Origin: JAJZQH01 sp041658465
GTDB lineage: Bacteria; UBA10199; 2-02-FULL-44-16; JAAZCA01
Direction of reading: 5' to 3'
Assembly: GCA_041658465.1 (NCBI GenBank)
Contig: JBBAAC010000045.1
Location: forward strand, 1 to 14,448
Length of the DNA: 14,448 nt
Below are positions 1-5,412 of this stretch, one piece after another. The first letter of the stretch is position 1. Every line of letters starts with the position of its first letter. The notes under the pieces were generated by a model. The model made no database searches, was not told the origin of the DNA, and saw only the letters and a program-made list of their open reading frames with translations. The position numbers and the translations under genes were made by a program.

Positions 1-276
1 AGCCGGTATTCTTTTTTCGCGCTGGTGCTCGTGGTGCTGGGCATATTCGTCGTCGCGATAAGGCCTGAGATCACGATGTTTGTCCTGACCTTGGGCTACG
101 TCGTGTCGGGCCTGGTGCAGGAGGGTGTGACGCTTCATCAGAGCCGCAAATTCCTGGAGAAGGTTCGCGCAAGGCGCATGGAGAAGGTGGCGCAGCGGCT
201 GGCCGTGGTGGGCGGCACCGACGTGGACGCCGACTCGGATGAAGGAGACACCCACTCGGGCACAGGAGGACTCTGA
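1..276 (+). CDS. pssA: C-terminal end of probable CDP-diacylglycerol--serine O-phosphatidyltransferase (5' partial)
   Basis: The frame is open from base 1, so the gene starts before the window. The visible 91 residues begin with a hydrophobic segment, a short polar turn (AIRPEIT) and a second hydrophobic segment ending in GYVVSG. This matches the last two membrane helices of bacterial phosphatidylserine synthases, which typically end in a helix, a basic/Pro turn, a helix and an 'LSG' motif. A charged, roughly 50-residue cytoplasmic tail follows, longer than in many family members. The enzyme would make phosphatidylserine from CDP-diacylglycerol in the inner membrane. The catalytic CDP-alcohol phosphotransferase motif lies outside the window, so the call rests on the tail alone. 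The stop codon overlaps the next start (TGATG), so the two genes are probably cotranscribed and coupled. Confidence 0.6.
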   Translation, partial: SRYSFFALVLVVLGIFVVAIRPEITMFVLTLGYVVSGLVQEGVTLHQSRKFLEKVRARRMEKVAQRLAVVGGTDVDADSDEGDTHSGTGGL

Positions 277-557
277 TGCCTCGATGCGCGTTCTGCGGCG
301 CAGATGTCGAGGTGATCGACCGCGTAGGCCGACTGGACGAGTGCCCTTCATGCAAGCGCGACCTGCATGCGTGCCTTCAGTGCCAGCTCTACGAGAGGGG
401 CGCGCACAACCAGTGCAGAGAGTCGCAGTCGGGTTACGTGACCGACAAGGAGCGCGCAAACTTCTGCGAGTTTTTTATATTCGGCAGAGATGTAAAACGA
501 GAAAAAACAGACATAAATGTTGCCCGGGAAAAACTGGATGCATTGTTTAAAAAGTGA
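276..557 (+). CDS. Small eight-cysteine zinc-ribbon-like protein, unknown function
   Basis: This is a 93-residue protein with cysteines at 4, 7, 23, 26, 33, 36, 47 and 64. The first four form two CxxC knuckles (CAFC, CPSC), typical of a rubredoxin-like zinc ribbon. C33-x2-C36 with C47 and C64 could form a second metal site. The middle (LYERGAHNQCRES) and the segment DKERANFCEFF look strongly constrained. I recall similar short proteins in deltaproteobacterial genomes, but no function is known to me. It starts with ATG one base into the upstream stop (TGATG) behind a good AGGAGGA at 264-270, so it is probably coupled to the phospholipid gene. The C-terminus is lysine-rich. It has no signal peptide or membrane segment. 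A cytoplasmic zinc protein is likely; any specific role would be a guess. Confidence 0.8.
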   Translation: MPRCAFCGADVEVIDRVGRLDECPSCKRDLHACLQCQLYERGAHNQCRESQSGYVTDKERANFCEFFIFGRDVKREKTDINVAREKLDALFKK

Positions 558-564
558 AACTATT

Positions 565-583
565 CCCGCTCCTTTGTAGAGGG
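565..583. repeat. Degenerate outer arm of a palindromic repeat (left)
   Basis: The stretch reads CCCGCTCCTTTGTAGAGGG, a diverged version of the CCTTTGTAAGG hairpin that starts each full repeat copy. A matching degenerate right arm with ACAAAGGGGTAAG lies at 735-755. The intact copy at 600-718 sits between them, so the newer element may have inserted into an older, decayed one. Confidence 0.45.
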
Positions 584-599
584 TATTTCGAAACACATT

Positions 600-718
600 C
601 CCTCCCTTTGTAAGGGAGGGCCAGGGAGGGTAGATCCGGGAGATAACAAAGATCTACCCCCTCTTCCGCCGAAGGCGGATCCGCCTCTGGCGGAAACTCC
701 CCCTTACAAAGGGGGAGG
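600..718. repeat. Compound palindromic repeat, copy A
   Basis: The left end is a self-complementary hairpin, CCCTCCC-TTTGTAA-GGGAGGG. The right end is the mirror hairpin, CTCCCCC-TTACAAA-GGGGGAG. Between them lies an inner inverted repeat, GGGTAGATC (628-636) against GATCTACCC (651-659). This copy carries an extra nested palindrome at 664-695 (TTCCGCC...GGCGGAA around GGCGGATCCGCC) that is absent from the other three copies. The distal half is open in the frame DLPP...PPYKGGG and stops just outside. It fills most of the space between the mini-protein and asd. Confidence 0.85.
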
Positions 719-734
719 ATGACTTCGGAAACAA

Positions 735-755
735 CCCCCACAAAGGGGTAAGAGG
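735..755. repeat. Degenerate outer arm of a palindromic repeat (right)
   Basis: CCCCCACAAAGGGGTAAGAGG resembles the right-hand hairpin of the repeat family. It pairs conceptually with the decayed arm at 565-583. Its purine-rich end (AAGAGGA, 750-756) now serves as the ribosome binding site of asd. Confidence 0.4.
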
Positions 756-760
756 ATAAA

Positions 761-1783
761 ATGAAAAAGAAAAAATACAACGTCGCAGTCGTCGGCGCAA
801 CGGGCGCGGTCGGCGCGGAGATGGTCAAGGTGCTGGAGGAGCGCAATTTCCCGGTGGATAAACTCCTGCCGCTTGCATCGGCGCGCTCGATAGGAAAAAC
901 GGTGGAGTGGCGCGGTGAGGATATCCTGGTGGAGGAACTCACCAGGGATTCGTTCCGCGGGATCGATATCGCGCTCTTCTCGGCCGGAGGCTCGGTGAGC
1001 CGCGAATACGCGCCGCTGGCGGCGGAGGCGGGTGCGGTGGTTGTGGACAATACGTCTGCCTTCCGCATGGATAATGACGTCCCGCTCGTAGTGCCGGAGG
1101 TCAATCCCGAGGCGCTTGCGGGCTACAAGACCAGGCGGATCATAGCGAACCCGAACTGCTCCACCATACAGATGGTCGTAGCAGTGGCCCCGCTGCATCG
1201 TCGCGCCCGCGTGACGCGCATAGTTGTCTCCACGTACCAGGCCGTCTCCGGCGCGGGAATCCGGGCCATGGAGGAGCTCTCAAAACAGGCCATGGCGCTC
1301 TTCACGCAAGGCGAATGCAAGGTCGAGGCGTTCCCTTACCGCATCGCCTTCAACTGCATACCGCACATCGGCAAATTCCTTGATGACGGCTCCACCGAAG
1401 AAGAGATGAAGATGGTCAATGAGACAAAGAAGATCATGGGCGATCCTTCTATACAGGTTGCTGCAACGGCCGTGCGGGTGCCCGTGTTCTGCGGCCATTC
1501 AGAATCGGTAAACGTGGAATTCGAGGACCCGATCGATGCGGACGAGGCGCGCGAAATCCTCTCTGATTCGCCCGGCGTCGAGGTAGTGGACGATCCGAAT
1601 CTCTGCCGCTATCCTCTGCCGATTCATGCTATGGGCAATGACCCGGTCTATGTAGGCCGCCTGCGCAAAGATACGAGCGTGCCCAACGGGCTGGCCATGT
1701 GGATCGTGGCGGACAACCTCCGCAAGGGCGCCGCGCTGAATGCGGTGCAGATAGCCGAGCTTCTTGTCAGGGATTATCTGTGA
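761..1783 (+). CDS. asd: Aspartate-semialdehyde dehydrogenase
   Basis: The enzyme reduces L-aspartyl phosphate to aspartate semialdehyde with NADPH. This is the branch point to lysine/diaminopimelate, threonine, methionine and isoleucine, and it acts in the cytosol. The 340-aa length is normal. Residues 12-18 (GATGAVG) form the Rossmann nucleotide loop. SAGGSVS at 74-80 and DNTSAFRM follow. The catalytic Cys is C133 in NPNCST, Q160 lies in the substrate loop QAVSGAG, and R239 and H246 sit in RVPVFCGHSE; all expected catalytic residues are present. The ATG is preceded by AAGAGGA with good spacing. No promoter is obvious in the repeat-filled space upstream. In several deltaproteobacteria asd lies near truA; here the large fusion gene sits between them. 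Confidence 0.97.
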   Translation: MKKKKYNVAVVGATGAVGAEMVKVLEERNFPVDKLLPLASARSIGKTVEWRGEDILVEELTRDSFRGIDIALFSAGGSVSREYAPLAAEAGAVVVDNTSAFRMDNDVPLVVPEVNPEALAGYKTRRIIANPNCSTIQMVVAVAPLHRRARVTRIVVSTYQAVSGAGIRAMEELSKQAMALFTQGECKVEAFPYRIAFNCIPHIGKFLDDGSTEEEMKMVNETKKIMGDPSIQVAATAVRVPVFCGHSESVNVEFEDPIDADEAREILSDSPGVEVVDDPNLCRYPLPIHAMGNDPVYVGRLRKDTSVPNGLAMWIVADNLRKGAALNAVQIAELLVRDYL

Positions 1784-1793
1784 TTTCTTCTTT

Positions 1794-1870
1794 CCCCTCC
1801 TTTGTAAGGAGGGGAAGGGGAGGTAGATAATGGATCTACCCCACCCATCCTCCCCTTACAAAGGGGAGGG
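1794..1870. repeat. Compound palindromic repeat, copy B (shortest, no nested insert)
   Basis: The left hairpin is CCCCTCC-TTTGTAA-GGAGGGG (1794-1814). The inner inverted repeat pairs GGTAGAT (1822-1828) with ATCTACC (1834-1840). The right hairpin is CCTCCCC-TTACAAA-GGGGAGG (1849-1869). With no nested palindrome in either hairpin, this is probably closest to the basic unit of the family. It begins 10 bases after the asd stop codon and runs into the next gene, whose start codon lies in the repeat centre. Confidence 0.88.
1817..1832 (+). promoter_or_regulatory. Repeat-derived Shine-Dalgarno and start codon of the fusion gene
   Basis: GGGGAGGT (1817-1824) is a near-ideal Shine-Dalgarno five bases before ATG at 1830. 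Both elements belong to repeat copy B. No other ATG, GTG or TTG occurs in frame before the hydrophobic core of the signal peptide, so this site most likely sets translation initiation. Confidence 0.6.
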
Positions 1871-4421
1871 GGTATTTTATAGAATTTTATTTCTACTGGT
1901 TACGTTCCTATGCATCTGTATTTTTCCATCCAAAGCTGCAGCATATCCTGATGCAGAGGTGGTCTGGACCGTTGGCGGCGGTCCGCCGTTCAGTTTCGAC
2001 GTCACATCCACTTACAGCGGGTTCGTGCTCGCGTCGGACAGAAGGTTGATAGTGAGCTATGGCGAGGTTGTGAAGCTCATAGACGTAGGTTCATTCACGC
2101 TGGAGGCAGTGCAGCCCGCTGCCCTCACCACGGATGATGGGACTGCGGGCATCATCTCTTCCATAGGTTTTGCCGGCACGCAGAACGAAATCATCGCCTC
2201 GCAGGAGAACGGCGACGTCCTTTTCTTCAACCTCAGCGACATTGCGGCAATACCGACAGTTCTGGTTGTCGCGACGGGCGACAAGCTTGGACCGGTGTTC
2301 GTGGATCCGGGCGGGCGATATGTATACGTCGCGGACAATACGGCCCATACAATCCATGTCATAGATCTCACGACACAGGGCGTGGTATCGTCGGTGTCCC
2401 TTGTAGTCCCCAATGTCACGACGTTCAACATCACCGACGCCGCGTTTTCATCGACGATGCAGGAGGTCTATTTCACCACCGACGTGGGTGCGCTATTCTT
2501 TTTTCCGTCGGGCGGCGGTTCTGCTACCATGATCAATCTGGGGGTGAACGTGACACCCAGGCTCTCGTTGCCTGCCATCGCCGTGTTTCCGTCGGGGAAT
2601 GCGTTCTATGTCGTGGATACGACCACGCCCACGGTGATCAAAATCGACGCGACCACTCGCACGAAGTCCGGCGATTCCATCGACATATCGGCTAATTTGA
2701 ATCCAACGGATGTGGCTGTCACCAATGTGGAGAATCCGCTCGGCGTTTATGCCTTTGTAGCCGGCGCCAACGGCGTGAGCGTGATTAACACCGCGACCAA
2801 TGAAGTCTTTGACCTGGGAATCGATCCCAACATAGATTTCGAACCAATGCCGATGTCCTCGCAGGCATTTGTCCTGGCGCCTTCGAGCAGCTCGGATGGC
2901 ATGGTCTATGTCGGCTTCTCCACGAGCGGGCTCGGCATCATCTCAGAGCGTCCGTTTGCAGCCATAACGAGCATTGTTTATTCGGACGGTGGAACCGTGC
3001 TAAAGCAGGGCGGCAGCTTTGATATCACGTTCAAGGCAAACGCCACCGGGACATATGAAATAAGGTCCGGCGGATCCGTGGATGCGAGCGGCACGGTGCT
3101 CGTGGACGCCAGCGGCAATACCTCCGGCACGGTCTCTGCTGCAGATACGGATATTACGGTCACCATCAAGTACGACGACAACAAGAGCGCGTTCCTGGAG
3201 GGCGCCAACGACATCTGGGTCTTTGTGACGAGCGACACGGGTCTGGGGAGGAGGGCCTCGCAGATAACGGTGGATACGCCGCCGCCGGATGTAGTGCTTG
3301 GCTCTACCGGTTTTGGGAACGGCCGAATATATGTCACCTTCGACCGTCTCACGGTAAATGACATGGCCTCGTATAATGTATATGTGGACACTGATAAGGA
3401 TGCCGTGCTCACGAAAGCTGACGCTGCGGCTTCGGTGAGCCAGCCTTCGTCCGGGAGCCAGGTCACGGCCGAGGTGAGCGGGCTTACCAACGGCACCTTA
3501 TATTACATCGCGGTGGAGGGCGTTGACACCAACGGCAACAAGAGCATCACGAGGACCGGCACGCTTTCCGATGGCTCCGCGGCGAGCGCAACGCCTCAGC
3601 AGACAGCGGGGCCCGCGGGTTTCTCGGGCGAGAAGGGCTGCTCGCTCGGAGGTAGCGGTGAGGGCTCGCGGCTTGCGGTTGCATTGATACCCCTCGCGCT
3701 TGCGGTGCTGTGGCAGCTGCGCAGGCGCGGGCGGGGCGCGGCACTAGTATTATTCCTGATAGTCGCGCTATATTCATCCGTCAGCCTGGCCGCCGGCGAG
3801 GAGCCGGTCGAGGAACGAAACGTGCCGGGAACACCCACCGCGCTCACTCAGGGCACGAGCCAGCCCTGGTGGTCACTCGAGGTGAAGACAGGCTTCTGGA
3901 TGCCACAGAGTTCGGAAATGGAGCGCTTTTTTTCGAGCTGCTGCAACCTGGTTACGCGCATACAGGGCAGCCTCCTGGTCCATCGGCGCTACGGCGCGGA
4001 GCTCGGTGTTGGCTTTTTCTACAAGAGCGGCACTGCACTTGCGACTTCGACGGGCGCGCCATCAGAAGACCGATTTACTTTCATGCTCATCCCGATCGAG
4101 CTGTCGTTCGTCTGGCGCGCCGATTATTTTGACTGGCGCTATCTCGTTCCGTATGTGAAGGCGGGCGCCGACGGGTGGGTATTCCGCGAGTCGGTTACCG
4201 GAAGCTCAACAAGCGGAATCAAGTTCGGCATGCACGGGGCAGGGGGGCTGCAGATCAATATCAGCGAGATCGGGGGCGTGCAGAAGAACTTTGAGGATAT
4301 AGGGATCGACGATTTCTTCCTGACCCTGGAGACGCAGTATCAGTGGATCAACAACTTCGGCGGCAAGGGATTGAATCTCACGGGGCCGATATTCTCTGCG
4401 GGGTTTCTGTTTGAGTTTTAA
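1830..4421 (+). CDS. Secreted beta-propeller protein with CTERM-like tail fused to an outer-membrane beta-barrel domain
   Basis: This 863-residue protein is unlike any single family I know. Residues 1-14 (MDLPHPSSPYKGEG) are encoded by repeat copy B. Residues 15-38 form a signal peptide (hydrophobic VFYRILFLLVTFLCICIF, likely cleavage after SKAAA). Residues 60-370 contain propeller-type repeats (YVYVADNTAHTIHVIDL). About 378-482 is an Ig-like region and about 487-575 resembles fibronectin type III. Residues 601-636 look like a C-terminal sorting tail: GCSLGGSGEG, a hydrophobic segment (615-630), then RRRGRG. Translation continues without a stop into a second signal-peptide-like segment (about 637-655, ending SLAAGEE). 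A roughly 200-residue beta-rich domain follows, with alternating hydrophobic strands and a terminal aromatic FEF, as in outer-membrane barrels. It may be a fusion of two genes, or the barrel may be released by internal processing. Function unknown; envelope location likely. Confidence 0.8.
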   Translation: MDLPHPSSPYKGEGVFYRILFLLVTFLCICIFPSKAAAYPDAEVVWTVGGGPPFSFDVTSTYSGFVLASDRRLIVSYGEVVKLIDVGSFTLEAVQPAALTTDDGTAGIISSIGFAGTQNEIIASQENGDVLFFNLSDIAAIPTVLVVATGDKLGPVFVDPGGRYVYVADNTAHTIHVIDLTTQGVVSSVSLVVPNVTTFNITDAAFSSTMQEVYFTTDVGALFFFPSGGGSATMINLGVNVTPRLSLPAIAVFPSGNAFYVVDTTTPTVIKIDATTRTKSGDSIDISANLNPTDVAVTNVENPLGVYAFVAGANGVSVINTATNEVFDLGIDPNIDFEPMPMSSQAFVLAPSSSSDGMVYVGFSTSGLGIISERPFAAITSIVYSDGGTVLKQGGSFDITFKANATGTYEIRSGGSVDASGTVLVDASGNTSGTVSAADTDITVTIKYDDNKSAFLEGANDIWVFVTSDTGLGRRASQITVDTPPPDVVLGSTGFGNGRIYVTFDRLTVNDMASYNVYVDTDKDAVLTKADAAASVSQPSSGSQVTAEVSGLTNGTLYYIAVEGVDTNGNKSITRTGTLSDGSAASATPQQTAGPAGFSGEKGCSLGGSGEGSRLAVALIPLALAVLWQLRRRGRGAALVLFLIVALYSSVSLAAGEEPVEERNVPGTPTALTQGTSQPWWSLEVKTGFWMPQSSEMERFFSSCCNLVTRIQGSLLVHRRYGAELGVGFFYKSGTALATSTGAPSEDRFTFMLIPIELSFVWRADYFDWRYLVPYVKAGADGWVFRESVTGSSTSGIKFGMHGAGGLQINISEIGGVQKNFEDIGIDDFFLTLETQYQWINNFGGKGLNLTGPIFSAGFLFEF

Positions 4422-4423
4422 TT

Positions 4424-4529
4424 CCCCTCCTTTGTAAGCCTGCCCGCCGGCCGGCAGGCGGGGAGGGGATAGGATAGGGGAGGTAGGCCCTGATCTACCC
4501 CTCCCATCCTCCCCTTACAAAGGGGAGGG
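4424..4529. repeat. Compound palindromic repeat, copy C
   Basis: This copy begins three bases after the stop of the fusion gene and ends just before truA. The left hairpin CCCCTCC-TTTGTAAG...GGAGGGG is split by a nested GC palindrome of about 23 bases (CCTGCCCGCCGGCCGGCAGG). The inner pair is GGTAGGC/GATCTACC, slightly diverged, and the right hairpin is CCTCCCC-TTACAAA-GGGGAGG. Its last bases are the ribosome binding site of truA. The frame DLPLPSSPYKGEG is open and continues in frame into the truA start. Confidence 0.88.
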
Positions 4530-4539
4530 GGCAGATATG
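4522..4539 (+). promoter_or_regulatory. Repeat-derived Shine-Dalgarno of truA
   Basis: GGGGAGGGG at 4522-4530, the outer edge of repeat copy C, lies six bases before the truA ATG at 4537. No other Shine-Dalgarno-like sequence lies upstream of this start. The same bases pair with CCTCCCC at 4508-4514 in the repeat hairpin, so ribosome access could be influenced by folding. Confidence 0.55.
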
Positions 4540-5409
4540 CGCACTATTAAACTCATCATCTCATACGACGGCACGAATTACGTCGGCTGGCAGAGGCAGC
4601 CAAACGGCGTATCCATTCAGGGCCGTATCGAGGATGCGATCGCCACGATGACGGGAAGGCGTTCGGCCGTGACTGCCGCGGGCAGGACCGATGGGGGCGT
4701 GCACGCGCTGGCGCAGGTCGCGCATTTTACCACGCCCTCGAAGATACTGTGCGAGGGGTTTGTCGCCGGACTCAACTCCATGCTTCCGGACGATATATCG
4801 ATTCTGGCTGCAGAGGAGATGAAGACCGGTTTCAACTCGAGGCGCGATGCAAAGGGCAAGGTATATCGTTACAGAATCCTCGTGTCGAAAACCCGCTCTC
4901 CGCTGCTTCTCAACCGCTGCTGGCAGGTAAGGGGGCCGCTCGACGCGGGCGCTATGAAGAAGGCCGCTGCTGTGCTCGTCGGCGAGCACGACTTCGCGAG
5001 CTTTCGAGCGTCTGGTTGTGGTAGCAGACATGCGCGGAGGCGTGTGGGGCGCATAGAAATCATTGCCGCGGATTGGGTCAGAAACTATTTCTTAAATTTT
5101 CCCCTCCTTTGTAAGCCTGCCCGCCGGCCGGCAGGCGGGGAGGGGCAGGGGGAGGTAGATCGGGATCTACCCCCTCCGACTCCCCCTTACAAAGGGGGAG
5201 GGTGTGAAGGCAAAATCATCGAAATAGAATTCGAGGGCAATGGCTTTGTCAGGCACATGATAAGAAATATCGTCGGGACGCTCGTCGATGTGGGGAAGGG
5301 GAGGCTGTCGTCTGCGGATCTCTCCAAAATCCTTTTGGCCCGCAAAAGAGAACAGGCCGGGCGCTGTGCCCCGGCCTGTGGATTGTATCTCGTTGAGGTT
5401 CTGTACTGA
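4537..5409 (+). CDS. truA: tRNA pseudouridine(38-40) synthase TruA with in-frame repeat-encoded insert
   Basis: The enzyme isomerises uridines 38-40 in the tRNA anticodon arm. Catalytic Asp52 sits in AAGRTDGGVHA. Other family landmarks are SYDGTNYVGWQRQ near the N-terminus, KGKVYRYRI (107-113), DFASFRASGC (152-161), NGFVRHMIRNIVGTL (235-249) and the C-terminal AP-x-CGLYLVEV. Residues 189-222, encoded exactly by the 102 bases of repeat copy D, are foreign to the family. They are Pro/Gly-rich (PLLCKPARRPAGG through PPYKGGG) and sit in the beta-hairpin between RIEIIAADW and KIIEIEFEGNGF. Without them the protein has 256 residues, a normal TruA length. All catalytic motifs are intact, so it is probably functional with a surface loop added. 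It ends three bases from the convergent 760-aa gene, and its 3' end contains that gene's terminator. Confidence 0.95.
   Translation: MRTIKLIISYDGTNYVGWQRQPNGVSIQGRIEDAIATMTGRRSAVTAAGRTDGGVHALAQVAHFTTPSKILCEGFVAGLNSMLPDDISILAAEEMKTGFNSRRDAKGKVYRYRILVSKTRSPLLLNRCWQVRGPLDAGAMKKAAAVLVGEHDFASFRASGCGSRHARRRVGRIEIIAADWVRNYFLNFPLLCKPARRPAGGEGQGEVDRDLPPPTPPYKGGGCEGKIIEIEFEGNGFVRHMIRNIVGTLVDVGKGRLSSADLSKILLARKREQAGRCAPACGLYLVEVLY
5101..5202. repeat. Compound palindromic repeat, copy D, inserted inside truA
   Basis: This copy is exactly 102 bases (34 codons), bounded by CCCCTCCTTTGTAAG on the left and TTACAAAGGGGGAGGG on the right. It carries the same nested GC palindrome in its left hairpin as copy C. 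The inner inverted repeat is GGTAGATC (5154-5161) against GATCTACC (5164-5171). It is read in the same frame as in the fusion gene, giving DLPPPTPPYKGGG against DLPHPSSPYKGEG. No target-site duplication is obvious. Confidence 0.92.
5343..5379 (-). terminator. Intrinsic terminator of the 760-aa gene, embedded in truA
   Basis: ACAGGCCGGG (5352-5361) pairs perfectly with CCCGGCCTGT (5370-5379) around an 8-base loop. Read on the minus strand, the hairpin starts 33 bases after the stop of the 760-aa gene and is followed by TTCTCTTTT. On the plus strand the same bases encode the conserved AGRCAPACG end of TruA. The U-tract is interrupted by one C, so efficiency is uncertain. Confidence 0.65.
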
Positions 5410-5412
5410 GCG

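Noticed and set aside
547..1198. Minus-strand open frames across the repeat and the 5' part of asd
   Set aside because: They overlap a fully conserved asd in antisense and run through palindromic repeat DNA, with no ribosome sites or domains.
3705..4421. Independent translation of the beta-barrel half from GTG at 3705
   Set aside because: The codon would give a plausible signal peptide, but there is no Shine-Dalgarno-like sequence upstream, so I kept one continuous gene and report the fusion as a finding.
600..5202. CRISPR array
   Set aside because: The four repeats are unequal (77-119 bases), irregularly spaced over 4.6 kb, placed within and between genes, and without spacers or cas genes.
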